A DNA stretch of 64,000 nucleotides, from contig JANSXE010000002.1 in the NCBI GenBank assembly GCA_024743195.1, positions 310,001 through 374,000 of the forward strand. The letters run 5' to 3'. Below are positions 1 through 8,244 of this stretch, one piece after another. The position numbers and the translations under genes were made by a program. The notes beneath the pieces are model-generated. The model searched no databases. It saw only the letters and a program-made list of their open reading frames with translations, and was not told the DNA's origin. This DNA comes from Alphaproteobacteria bacterium. GTDB taxonomy: Bacteria > Pseudomonadota > Alphaproteobacteria > UBA8366 > Aestuariispiraceae. Within the stretch, counting starts at the first letter, position 1. Every line of letters starts with the position of its first letter.

Positions 1-1224
1 TGGGGCGATTTGATGGGGACGCACAAGGCGGACCTCGCCGCCATCATGGTGTTGGAGCAGGGCAAGCCGCTCGCCGAGGCCGAGGGCGAGATCGACTATG
101 CGCGCAGCTTCCTTCACTGGTTCGCCGAGGAGGGAAAGCGCCAATATGGCGAGGTGATACCCACCCACCTCTCCGGCGCCCGGCTGCAGGCCGCGCGCCA
201 GCCGATCGGCGTCGCCGCCGCGATCACGCCCTGGAATTTCCCCAGCGCCATGATCACCCGCAAGGCCGGCGCGGCGCTGGCGGCCGGCTGCCCGATGATC
301 GTGCGCCCGGCGGAGGAGACGCCCTTCAGCGCGACGGCGCTCGCCAAACTGGCGGAGGAGGCCGGCGTCCCCGCCGGCGTCTTCCAGGTCGTCACCGGCG
401 ATCCGGAGCCGATCGCGGCGGCGCTGATGGACGCGAAGGCGGTGCGCGCGCTCAGCTTCACCGGCTCAACGCGCGTCGGCAAGCGGCTCGCCGAACAGGC
501 GGCGCGGACCGTCAAGAAGGTGTCGTTGGAACTCGGCGGCCACGCGCCCTTCCTGGTGTTCGACGACGCGGATCTCGACCGCGCGGTCGACGGCGCGGTG
601 AAGGCCAAGATGGCGACCACCGGCCAGGACTGTCTGGCGGTCAACCGCATCCTGGTCCAGCGCCCGCTCTATGAGGCCTTCTGCGAGACGTTCGCCGCAG
701 CGATCGCCGCCATGAAAGTCGGCCCCGGGTTCGAGCCGGGGGTGGCGCTCGGCCCGCTGATGAACGCCGCCGCGGTGGAGAAATGCGTGGCCCACGTGCA
801 GGACGCGCTCGCCAAGGGCGGGCGACTGCTGACCGGCGGCGGCCGGCATCCGGCCGGCGCGCTGTTCTTCGAGCCGACGGCGATCGCGGGCCTGACCCCC
901 GACATGGCGATCTGGCGGGAGGAGACCTTCGGCCCCGTCGCGCCGATCGCGCCCTTCGAGGACGAGGCGGAGGCCGTGCGCCTCGCCAACGACAGCGACT
1001 ACGGCCTCGCCGCCTATCTCTACACCGAGGGGCTGAACCGCGCGCACCGGGTCTCCGAGGCGCTGGACTACGGCATGGTCGCGGTCAACACGCCCAAGAT
1101 GACGGGACCGCCCGTCCCCTTCGGCGGGGTCAAGGAATCGGGCCTCGGCCGCGAGGGCGCGCGCCATGGGCTCGACGACTACACCGAGATCAAATACGTC
1201 TGTTTCGGCGGCGCGGCCGCGTGA
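1..1224 (+). CDS. gabD: NAD(P)-dependent succinate-semialdehyde-type aldehyde dehydrogenase, 5' truncated by the window
   Basis: Cytoplasmic aldehyde dehydrogenase that oxidises an omega-semialdehyde to its acid with NAD(P)+. The frame is open to base 1, so the N-terminus lies outside the window; 407 residues remain of the usual 480-490. Seen in order: TPWNFPSAM, FTGSTRVGK, ELGGHAPFLVF with the general-base Glu codon at 529-531, GQDC with the catalytic Cys codon at 631-633, and the C-terminal PFGGVKESGLGREG typical of GabD. The catalytic loop reads GQDC-LAVNR where GabD usually has GQTC-VCANR. A class III aminotransferase follows after 35 bp, so the pair probably takes an amine (GABA or a polyamine product) through a semialdehyde to an acid. 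The exact substrate is inferred. Confidence 0.85.
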   Translation, partial: WGDLMGTHKADLAAIMVLEQGKPLAEAEGEIDYARSFLHWFAEEGKRQYGEVIPTHLSGARLQAARQPIGVAAAITPWNFPSAMITRKAGAALAAGCPMIVRPAEETPFSATALAKLAEEAGVPAGVFQVVTGDPEPIAAALMDAKAVRALSFTGSTRVGKRLAEQAARTVKKVSLELGGHAPFLVFDDADLDRAVDGAVKAKMATTGQDCLAVNRILVQRPLYEAFCETFAAAIAAMKVGPGFEPGVALGPLMNAAAVEKCVAHVQDALAKGGRLLTGGGRHPAGALFFEPTAIAGLTPDMAIWREETFGPVAPIAPFEDEAEAVRLANDSDYGLAAYLYTEGLNRAHRVSEALDYGMVAVNTPKMTGPPVPFGGVKESGLGREGARHGLDDYTEIKYVCFGGAAA

Positions 1225-1259
1225 TCGGCGCTGCGGCGCAGAAAGAGGGAGACGACAGC

Positions 1260-2675
1260 ATGGCGGACGCGACCCACAATCTCTCGCTGGAAGAGATGGA
1301 CCGGCAGTCGGTGATCCACCCCTTCACCGCGCTCAAGCCCTTCGCCGCGGGCGAGTTGGGCGGCCCACGCATCGTCGAGGGCGGCGAGGGGATTCGCATC
1401 CGCGATACGAACGGGGTCGAGCTGATCGACGGCTTCGCGGGCCTCTACTGCGTCAATGTCGGCTATGGCCGCACCGAGATCGCGGACGCGATCCACGAGC
1501 AGGCCAAGAAGCTCGCCTATTATCACGCCTACGCCGGCCATTCGAACGAGCCGACGATCCGGCTGTCCGACAAGATCCTGCGCAAGACGCCGGCCGGCAT
1601 GTCGAAGATCTTCTATGGCCTCGGCGGCTCGGACGCCAACGAGACCAACGTGAAGATCGTCTGGTACTACAACGCCGTGCGCGGCCTCCCGCAGAAGACC
1701 AAGATCGTCGCGCGACGGCGCGGCTACCACGGCGGCACGGTCTTTTCCGGATCGCTGACGGGCTTGGAGATCTTCCACACCGCCTTCAACCTGCCGGTTC
1801 CGCTGGCGCTGCACACCACGGCCCCGCACCACTACTGGCAGGCCGAGCCGGGGATGAGCGAGCGGGAGTTCTCCGCCCGATGCGCCGAGGATCTCGACCG
1901 GCTGATCGAGGCCGAGGGGCCGGAGACCGTCGGCGCCTTCATCGGGGAGCCCGTGCTCGGCACCGGCGGGATCATTCCTCCGCCCGAGGGCTATTGGGAG
2001 GCGATCCAGCCAGTGCTGGAGCGCCACGACGTCCTGCTGATCTCGGACGAGGTGGTCTGCGGCTTCGGGCGCCTCGGCTCCGAGTTCGGCGCGCTGCATT
2101 ACGGGATGAAGCCGGACCTGATGACGGTGGCCAAGGGGCTGACCTCGGCCTACCAGCCGCTGTCCGGCTCGATCGTGGGCGAGCGCGTGTGGAAGGTCTT
2201 GGAGGAGGGCACGGAGAGGTTCGGCCCCTTCGCCCACGGCCTCACCTACTCGGCGCACCCGTGCGGCGCGGCGGCCGCGCTCGCCAATCTGGAGATCATC
2301 GAGCGCGAGAACCTGGTCGGGAACGCGGCCGAAACGGGCGCCTACTTCCAGAGGCGTCTGCACGAGACCTTCGACGGCCAACCGATGGTCGGCGAGGTGC
2401 GCGGCGAGGGCCTGCTGGCCGCGATCGAGTTCGTCGCCGATCCGGCGGCCAAGAGGCGCTTCGACCCGGCGCTGAAGGTCGGCGCCCAGCTCGCCGCCGC
2501 CTGCATCGGCCAGGGGCTGATCGCGCGCGCCATGCCGCACGGCGACATCCTGGGCTTCGCCCCGCCGCTGATCGTCACCCCGTCCGACGTGGACGAGATC
2601 GTCGCCCGCACCAAGGCGGCCGTCGACCAGGTGACCGATTCGCTGGTGCGCGCCGGGGATCTGAAGGCGGCGTGA
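1260..2675 (+). CDS. class III (omega-) aminotransferase, PLP dependent
   Basis: Fold-type I PLP aminotransferase of 471 residues, the usual size for the class III group (SpuC-like putrescine/GABA/beta-alanine:pyruvate transaminases). Visible motifs are YGLGGSDANETNVK in the cofactor phosphate region, LISDEVVCGFGR with the Asp that contacts the PLP ring nitrogen, and VAKGLTSAYQPL carrying the Schiff-base Lys292. The start at 1260 is preceded by a purine-rich GAGGGAGA. It lies 35 bp behind the dehydrogenase and is probably co-transcribed: it would make the semialdehyde that the dehydrogenase oxidises. The amino donor cannot be read from the sequence. Confidence 0.9.
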   Translation: MADATHNLSLEEMDRQSVIHPFTALKPFAAGELGGPRIVEGGEGIRIRDTNGVELIDGFAGLYCVNVGYGRTEIADAIHEQAKKLAYYHAYAGHSNEPTIRLSDKILRKTPAGMSKIFYGLGGSDANETNVKIVWYYNAVRGLPQKTKIVARRRGYHGGTVFSGSLTGLEIFHTAFNLPVPLALHTTAPHHYWQAEPGMSEREFSARCAEDLDRLIEAEGPETVGAFIGEPVLGTGGIIPPPEGYWEAIQPVLERHDVLLISDEVVCGFGRLGSEFGALHYGMKPDLMTVAKGLTSAYQPLSGSIVGERVWKVLEEGTERFGPFAHGLTYSAHPCGAAAALANLEIIERENLVGNAAETGAYFQRRLHETFDGQPMVGEVRGEGLLAAIEFVADPAAKRRFDPALKVGAQLAAACIGQGLIARAMPHGDILGFAPPLIVTPSDVDEIVARTKAAVDQVTDSLVRAGDLKAA

Positions 2676-2731
2676 GGCGGGCCGACGGCGCCTCGCGTGA
2701 TCGCCGCCGTCCCTGCTCCGCGCTCTCGCGT

Positions 2732-3298
2732 CTATCCCTTGAGCCGCAGCGGCAGGCCCGCGGCGACGAACTCCACCCGGTCCGCCGCGGCGGCGAGCCG
2801 TTGGTTCATGCGGCCGGCGACGTCCCGGAAGCGCCGGGCCAACGCATTGTCGGGCACAATGCCGAGCCCGACTTCGTTCGAGACGACGAGCACCGGTCCC
2901 GCGGCGTCGCGCCGGGCCGCGTCGCAGGCTGCGATCAGCGCCTCGGTCGCGGCTTCCGCGTCGCGGTCCGCGAGCATCAGATTGGTCGCCCACAGGGTCA
3001 GGCAGTCGACCAGCAGGACCGTGTCAGCCCCGGCCGCGCGCGCCACCGCCTCGGGCAGGTCGAGCGGCGCCTCGACGGTGCGCCAGGCGCCGACGCGTTC
3101 GGCGCGGTGCCGGGCGATCCGCTCGCGCATCTCATCGTCATGCGCTTCAGCCGTCGCCAGATAGACCGGGTCCAGCCCGCGGGCGCGATGCGCCGCCTCG
3201 GCCAGCGCCAGCGCGCGCGAGCTCTTGCCGCTGCGCGCCCCGCCGAGGAGGAGATGCAGGCCCGCATCGAGCGGGCTGTCGGCGCCGGCGCCGGTCAT
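2732..3298 (-). CDS. cobU: bifunctional adenosylcobinamide kinase / adenosylcobinamide-phosphate guanylyltransferase
   Basis: Catalyses ATP- or GTP-dependent phosphorylation of adenosylcobinamide and transfer of GMP to give adenosylcobinamide-GDP, the nucleotide-loop assembly step of B12 synthesis. The 188 residues open with the P-loop GGARSGKSS near residue 20. HRAERVGAWRTVEAP follows, where the family has its guanylylated His, then VDCLTLWATNLM and VVSNEVGLGIVP. The start ATG overlaps the TGA of the upstream membrane-protein gene by 4 bp (ATGA), so translation is probably coupled. It is the last gene of a minus-strand operon beginning with cobS. Confidence 0.95.
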   Translation of the reverse strand: MTGAGADSPLDAGLHLLLGGARSGKSSRALALAEAAHRARGLDPVYLATAEAHDDEMRERIARHRAERVGAWRTVEAPLDLPEAVARAAGADTVLLVDCLTLWATNLMLADRDAEAATEALIAACDAARRDAAGPVLVVSNEVGLGIVPDNALARRFRDVAGRMNQRLAAAADRVEFVAAGLPLRLKG

Positions 3299-3831
3299 GA
3301 CAGCCTCTCGATCGCGGCCTGCCCCTCGATCCCGCCGTCGACGACGCTCGGCGCGTCCGCGCCCGCGACGATGAACTGGAAGACCAGCGCGCAATCGACC
3401 GGCAGGTCGAACGGCGCGATCTCCACGCCGCGCTCGTAGCGGGTGATCTCCGGCGCGCTCTCCGGCGCCGGTCCGAAGCTCTCCGCGAAGGCCGCCTCCA
3501 GCAGCTTGGCGTCCGGCGGAAAGGCGACGGTCAAGGGGCGCAGGTGATCCTCCGCCCGGATGCGCCAGGCGCCGCGGTTCATCACCGCGAGCCGGATCAG
3601 ATGCGCGCCGCGCCGCTTGCCCGCCGGCAGCCGTTTCAGCATGGCGCCGAAGCTGTCGGCCAACTCCGGATTGGCGGCGTCGGCCGGCTCGCTGACGAAC
3701 TCGTAGCTGTATTCCCAGCTCTTCTTCTTCGGTCCCGGCTTGGCGGCGAAGCGCCACATCAGGAAGAAGACGCCGAGCACCAGGAGCGCGCCGAACCAGG
3801 CCCTCGGGTTCGCCAGATGCTCCTCCAGCAT
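3295..3831 (-). CDS. hypothetical single-pass membrane protein in the cobalamin operon
   Basis: Protein of 178 residues not recognised as a named family. Near the N-terminus is one hydrophobic segment (FGALLVLGVFFLMWRFA, about residues 13-29), then a basic GPKKK stretch, and a soluble domain rich in acidic and hydrophobic strands. This suggests an inner-membrane anchor with a cytoplasmic domain. It sits between the phosphatase (29 bp upstream) and cobU (ATGA overlap), so it is very likely translated with the B12 genes. The position suggests a link to cobinamide or cobalamin handling at the membrane, where CobS also acts, but no catalytic motif is visible. Confidence 0.7.
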   Translation of the reverse strand: MLEEHLANPRAWFGALLVLGVFFLMWRFAAKPGPKKKSWEYSYEFVSEPADAANPELADSFGAMLKRLPAGKRRGAHLIRLAVMNRGAWRIRAEDHLRPLTVAFPPDAKLLEAAFAESFGPAPESAPEITRYERGVEIAPFDLPVDCALVFQFIVAGADAPSVVDGGIEGQAAIERLS

Positions 3832-3860
3832 GACCGCGCGCCCCGGACCCTGCCGCGCCG

Positions 3861-4535
3861 TCAGGACCAGCCGGGCCGGCCGGGGCCGGCCGCGGTCGGC
3901 GCGCGGTTCACCATCACGACGCGCCACATGCGCCGGTCCTGATGGCCGTCGGCGGCGCTTCCGCGCTCGACGATCCGGTCGAGCCGGGTCACCGAGAGAT
4001 TGTCGATGGTGAATCCCAGCGCGCCCTCCGCATCCAGCCCGAGCGCCAGCGCCAGCGCCGCGCGGATCGTCCCCCCATGGCCGACGGCGACCACGTCGCG
4101 GCCCGGATGATCGTCGGAGAGCCGCTCCACGGCCGGCGCGGCGCGCGCGATCAGGTCGGCGAAGCTCTCGCCGTTCGGCGGCCGGAAATAACCGGGGCAG
4201 AGCCAGAAGTGATGGCCGGTGAAGGCCTCGTCCTGCTGCAGCTCGGCGAAGTGACGGCCCTGCCAGTCGCCGAAGCTCTGCTCGCCGATGGCCGGCTCGA
4301 CGATGGCGGCCGGCAGGTCGAGGCCGGCGGCGCGGATCGCGTCGGCCGTCTGCTGCGTGCGTTTCAGGTGGCTCGTCACCAGCGCCGCGCCGTCGGGCAG
4401 CAGATCGGCGAGGCCGGCGAAGGAATTCGCGTCCCCCACCTCGCAGTCGAGATCGGCGGCGCCGTAGATGCGCCCCTGATTGGCCGTCACAGGCGCGTGC
4501 CGCACCCACCACCATCGCGTCACAATCGCCGACAT
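3861..4535 (-). CDS. histidine phosphatase family protein, probable alpha-ribazole phosphatase (CobC-like)
   Basis: Phosphoglycerate-mutase-fold phosphatase of 224 residues. The catalytic motif is VRHAPV near residue 12 (RHA rather than RHG), with TSHLKRTQQTAD and VAVGHGGTIR completing the active site (second His). In this setting, between cobS (34 bp upstream) and cobU, the natural reading is removal of phosphate from alpha-ribazole-5'-phosphate or adenosylcobalamin-5'-phosphate. The family is broad, so a different phosphate ester remains possible. Confidence 0.8.
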   Translation of the reverse strand: MSAIVTRWWWVRHAPVTANQGRIYGAADLDCEVGDANSFAGLADLLPDGAALVTSHLKRTQQTADAIRAAGLDLPAAIVEPAIGEQSFGDWQGRHFAELQQDEAFTGHHFWLCPGYFRPPNGESFADLIARAAPAVERLSDDHPGRDVVAVGHGGTIRAALALALGLDAEGALGFTIDNLSVTRLDRIVERGSAADGHQDRRMWRVVMVNRAPTAAGPGRPGWS

Positions 4536-4569
4536 GAACCCTCAGCCTCTGCGTGTCCCGAAAAGGCGC

Positions 4570-5418
4570 TCACCAGGCGAGCGCCGCCGCGGCGGTCAGC
4601 AGCACGGCGATCTCCACCGCCTGCTCCACCCCGCCCAGCACGTCGCCGTTATAGCCGCCGAGCTTCCGGCGCGCCACCAGCGCCGGCGTCGCCGCCGCCA
4701 GCGCGGCCAGCAGCGCCGCCGCCGGCCCGACCCCGGGACCCAGCAGGAAGGGCAGGGCCAGCGCGCCGATCCCGCCGGCGACGACCGCCCGCTCCGCGCC
4801 CGGCCGCCCCGCCAGCGCGCCGAGGCCGGTCGCGCTCGCCCGCGGCAGGAGGTGCATCACCGGCGGCAGGGCCCCGCGCCCGGCGGCGTGCGCGGCGACC
4901 AGCGCCAGCCACGCCGCCTCCCCGCCCGCGCCCTCGGCCAGGGCGGCGAGGCAGGCGGCCTTCACCCCCGTCGCGATCACCAGCGCCAGCGCGCCGTACC
5001 CGCCGATGCGGCTGTCGCGCATGATCTCGAGGCGCCGTTCGGCCGTGCGCCCGCCCCACAGCCCGTCGAAGCAATCGGCGAGCCCGTCCTCGTGCAGCGC
5101 CCCGGTGAGCGTCGCGGAGGCGGCGAGCGCCAACAGCGCCGCCGCCAGCGCCGGAACGCCGAGCGCGAGCGTCAACGCCAGCACGGCGCCCGCCAGCAGG
5201 CCGACCAGCAGCCCGACGGCCGGGAAGGTCCAGCTCGCCCCGGCGAGCGGGCGGGCGTGGGCCGCACTGTTCGACGGGATCGGAATTCGCGTCAGGAAGG
5301 CGAGCGCGCACAGCAGATCCGCCGCCAGCCCGACGCCCGGCTGTCCGGCCGGCGGGCCGCCCGCCTGGCCGGCCGCCTGACCGCCCGGGGGCCCCTCCGT
5401 TTCGCGCTTGCCCGTCAT
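4570..5418 (-). CDS. cobS: adenosylcobinamide-GDP ribazoletransferase
   Basis: Integral membrane enzyme joining adenosylcobinamide-GDP to alpha-ribazole (or its phosphate) to form adenosylcobalamin. At 282 residues it is slightly longer than usual because of a Gly/Pro/Gln-rich N-terminal tail of about 30 residues. Diagnostic motifs are [26 protein letters not shown] (the metal-binding Asp-rich segment) and [14 protein letters not shown] near the C-terminus, with several hydrophobic helices. It is the first gene of the minus-strand cob operon and diverges from cobT across 104 bp, which should hold promoters for both. Confidence 0.95.
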   Translation of the reverse strand: MTGKRETEGPPGGQAAGQAGGPPAGQPGVGLAADLLCALAFLTRIPIPSNSAAHARPLAGASWTFPAVGLLVGLLAGAVLALTLALGVPALAAALLALAASATLTGALHEDGLADCFDGLWGGRTAERRLEIMRDSRIGGYGALALVIATGVKAACLAALAEGAGGEAAWLALVAAHAAGRGALPPVMHLLPRASATGLGALAGRPGAERAVVAGGIGALALPFLLGPGVGPAAALLAALAAATPALVARRKLGGYNGDVLGGVEQAVEIAVLLTAAAALAW

Positions 5419-5522
5419 GGCGGGAGTCTCTAAGCCTCGGGGCGCGCGGGCGCAAACGGTTTCGGACGGGCCGCTTGGCGCAGGCGGAAGCCCCTTTCAA
5501 GACCAAGGCGGCGAGGACGCGG

Positions 5523-6581
5523 ATGACGAGCGCGAACGAGGCGGAGATCGGCCCGAACGCCGATCTGGACGAGATCAAGGGGCTGATGCGCGCCCTGCCG
5601 GGGCCGGAGGAGGCCGCGGCCGAGGCGGCGCGCGCCCGCGAGGGACGGTTGACCAAGCCGGCGGGCGCGCTTGGCCGGCTCGAAGCGCTGGCCGAGTGGG
5701 CCGCCGCCTGGCAGGGCCGCCACCCGCCGCGGGCGGACCGGCCGCGGGTCGCCGTCTTCGCCGCCAATCACGGGGTGACGGCGCGCGGCGTCTCCCCCTA
5801 CCCGCCCGAAGTGACCGCCCAGATGGTCGCCAACTTCCAGCGCGGCGGCGCGGCGGTGAACCAGCTCTGCCTGACCCACGACGCCGAGCTCCGGGTCTAC
5901 GAGATGGCGCTCGACCATCCGACCGACGATTTCACGGCCGGGGCGGCGATGGGCGAAGCCGACGCGGCGACCGCGCTGGCCTACGGCATGACGGCGGTCG
6001 AGGAAGGGATCGACCTCTTGTGCCTGGGCGAGATGGGGATCGGCAACACGACCAGCGCGGCCGCGCTCGCCTGCGCGCTTTTCGGCGGGGAGGCGCGCGA
6101 CTGGACCGGCCCCGGAACCGGCGTCGCCGGCGACGCGCTGGAGGCCAAGATCCGCGTCGTGGCGGAAGGGGTCGCCCTGCATAAGGACGCGATCGCCGAT
6201 CCGTTCGACGCGCTGATCCGGCTCGGCGGGTTGGAGCTCGCGGCGATCGCCGGCGCCGTGCTGGCCGCGCGCATGGGCCGCGTGCCGGTGATCCTGGACG
6301 GCTACGCCTGCTCCGTCGCGGCGAGCGTGCTGCACGCCGTCGACCCGAGCGCGCTCGATCACTGCCTGGTCGGCCATTGCTCGGCCGAGCCGGGTCATCG
6401 CCGCCTGTTGCAGGCGATCGGCAAAGAGCCGCTGCTCGATCTCGGCATGCGGCTGGGCGAAGGGTCCGGCGCCGCGGTCGCGCTCGGCGTGGTGAAATCC
6501 GCGATCGCCTGCCACGCCGGCATGGCGACCTTCGAGGAGGCGGCGGTCAGCGACCGCGCCGACGGGCCGGGAAGCGGCTGA
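5523..6581 (+). CDS. cobT: nicotinate-nucleotide--dimethylbenzimidazole phosphoribosyltransferase
   Basis: Makes alpha-ribazole-5'-phosphate from 5,6-dimethylbenzimidazole and nicotinate mononucleotide, the lower-ligand activation step of B12 synthesis. The ATG at 5523 is chosen over an in-frame TTG at 5475; it gives 352 residues, the usual length. Seen: the substrate-loop region [43 protein letters not shown] and [11 protein letters not shown] with the catalytic Glu313 (equivalent to Glu317 of the Salmonella enzyme). It is divergent from cobS. Together with cobS, the phosphatase and cobU it covers most of the nucleotide-loop pathway. Confidence 0.96.
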   Translation: MTSANEAEIGPNADLDEIKGLMRALPGPEEAAAEAARAREGRLTKPAGALGRLEALAEWAAAWQGRHPPRADRPRVAVFAANHGVTARGVSPYPPEVTAQMVANFQRGGAAVNQLCLTHDAELRVYEMALDHPTDDFTAGAAMGEADAATALAYGMTAVEEGIDLLCLGEMGIGNTTSAAALACALFGGEARDWTGPGTGVAGDALEAKIRVVAEGVALHKDAIADPFDALIRLGGLELAAIAGAVLAARMGRVPVILDGYACSVAASVLHAVDPSALDHCLVGHCSAEPGHRRLLQAIGKEPLLDLGMRLGEGSGAAVALGVVKSAIACHAGMATFEEAAVSDRADGPGSG

Positions 6582-6606
6582 GAAACGGGACGGGGGCCGG
6601 ACCGCG

Positions 6607-8244
6607 ATGCAGGCCGATTTCGTCGTCGAGGATCAGGAGGCGCAGAGCGCGCTGCTCGCCGATCCGACGACCTACGGCCTGGACGAGAGCGCGGAGGTCG
6701 CGCGCATCGACACCCACGCCAGCGCCGTCTTCCTGGCCGGGGAGCGCGTCTACAAGCTGAAGCGCGCGGTGCGTTTCAGCTTCATGGACTTCTCCGACGC
6801 CGCGAAACGTCGCGCGGCGGCCGAGCGCGAAGTCGCGCTGAACCGGCGCACCGCGCCCGATCTCTATCTCGGCGTCGCGCCGATCGTGACGGCGCCCGAC
6901 GGTCGGCTTCGACTGGGCGGGCTCGGGCAGACGCCCGACGATGCGCTCGACTGGGTCGTCGTCATGCGGCGCTTCGACGAGGCGACGCTGTTCGACCGGC
7001 AGGCGTCGGCCGGAACGCTTTCGGACGCCAAGCTGATCGCGCTCGCCCGCGAGATCGCCCGCTTCCACGGCGAGGCGGAGCCCGTGGAGGGGTTGGATTG
7101 GCGCGCCGCGGCGGCGGACATCGCGCGCGGCAACATCGCGGACATGCGCGGCGACGCGGGTGTCGACCAGGGCGGTGTCGACCAGGGCGGCGTCGACCAG
7201 GGCGGCGTCGACCAGGCGGCGCTCGACCGGCTGGAGGCGGCGACGGAGGCGGCGCTGGCCGCGAAGGCGGCGGCGCTCGACGCGCGCGCGTCCGTGGTCC
7301 GCCGCTGTCACGGCGACCTGCATCTGCGCAACATCTGCGAGATCGACGGCCGCCCGACCCTGTTCGACGGGATCGAGTTCAACGACGCCTTCGCCGAGAT
7401 CGACCCGCTCTACGACCTCGCCTTCCTGCTGATGGATTTGGACCATCGCGGCTTGGCGCGGCAGGCGGCGCTGGCGCGCGACCGCTATCTCGAGGCCGTG
7501 CTCGGCGCAGACGATGCGCCGACGGGCCCGCGGGGCGGCTGGGGGCTGCTGCCGTTCTATCTCTCGATGCGCGCGGCCGTGCGCGCCAAGGTCTCCGCCG
7601 TCGGAGCAGTCGTGCAGGAAGACGGCGAGGCGGCGCAAACCCTGCGCGACGAAGCCGACGCCTATCTCGCCCGCGCCGCCGCCTATCTGACGCCGGCGCC
7701 GGCGCGGCTCGTCGCGCTCGGCGGCTTTTCCGGCTCGGGCAAGTCGACGCTGGCCCGCGCCGTCGCGCATGCGATCGGCCCGGCGCCGGGCGCGGCGATC
7801 CTGCGCAGCGACCAGTTGCGCAAGGCGCGCTTCGGCGTCGCCGAAACGGAGCGCCTGCCGGAGAGCGCCTACGCGTCGGGCGTCAGCGAAGCGGTCTACG
7901 CGACGCTGGAGGCGCGGGCCGAGGCGCTGCTGCGCGACGGCGTCAGCGTGATCGCCGACGCGACCTTCACCCATCCAGAGAGCCGGGCGCGGATCGAGCG
8001 GGTCGCGGCCCGCGCCGGCGTCGCCTTCGACGGGCTGTGGCTCGACGCGCCGCCGGACGCGCTCGCCGCGCGCGTGACGGCGCGCCGCGCCGACGCCTCC
8101 GACGCCGACGCGGCCGTCGTCGCCCGCCAGCTCGACGCCGGAGCCGGGACCATCGATTGGCGGCGCCTCGCCGCCGGCGGCGATTTGCCGGCGCTCGCCG
8201 CAGCCGCCCGTGCTAGGCTGGGGCTCGGAGGCGAGAGTGAATGA
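6607..8244 (+). CDS. two-domain APH-like kinase / P-loop AAA ATPase
   Basis: Fusion of 545 residues. Residues about 30-340 resemble an aminoglycoside/choline-kinase fold, with CHGDLHLRN (catalytic loop around His235) and LFDGIEFNDAFAEIDPLYDLAFLLMD as the metal-binding part. Residues about 365-535 form a P-loop kinase domain with GGFSGSGKST (Lys379). This architecture is widespread and often annotated as bifunctional aminoglycoside phosphotransferase/ATP-binding protein; the real substrate is unknown and antibiotic resistance should not be assumed. Residues 185-204 are encoded by four 15-bp tandem repeats. Its TGA overlaps the regB ATG by 4 bp, tying its translation to the redox sensor. Confidence 0.85.
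   Translation: MQADFVVEDQEAQSALLADPTTYGLDESAEVARIDTHASAVFLAGERVYKLKRAVRFSFMDFSDAAKRRAAAEREVALNRRTAPDLYLGVAPIVTAPDGRLRLGGLGQTPDDALDWVVVMRRFDEATLFDRQASAGTLSDAKLIALAREIARFHGEAEPVEGLDWRAAAADIARGNIADMRGDAGVDQGGVDQGGVDQGGVDQAALDRLEAATEAALAAKAAALDARASVVRRCHGDLHLRNICEIDGRPTLFDGIEFNDAFAEIDPLYDLAFLLMDLDHRGLARQAALARDRYLEAVLGADDAPTGPRGGWGLLPFYLSMRAAVRAKVSAVGAVVQEDGEAAQTLRDEADAYLARAAAYLTPAPARLVALGGFSGSGKSTLARAVAHAIGPAPGAAILRSDQLRKARFGVAETERLPESAYASGVSEAVYATLEARAEALLRDGVSVIADATFTHPESRARIERVAARAGVAFDGLWLDAPPDALAARVTARRADASDADAAVVARQLDAGAGTIDWRRLAAGGDLPALAAAARARLGLGGESE
7159..7218 (+). repeat. in-frame 15-bp tandem repeat (4 copies) in the kinase gene
   Basis: Four copies of a 15-bp unit starting GGTGTCGACCAGGGC, the last diverged at its end. 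They encode repeated Gly-Val-Asp-Gln-Gly. The length, a multiple of three, keeps the frame. The repeat lies between the nucleotide-binding N-lobe and the catalytic HGD loop of the APH-like domain. Confidence 0.9.

Noticed and set aside
5419-5522. Cobalamin riboswitch between cobS and cobT
   Set aside because: Only 104 bp are available and no B12-box-like conserved core was seen on either strand.
6607-8244. Aminoglycoside resistance gene
   Set aside because: The APH-like domain is fused to a P-loop kinase in a widespread housekeeping architecture; nothing suggests resistance or mobility.
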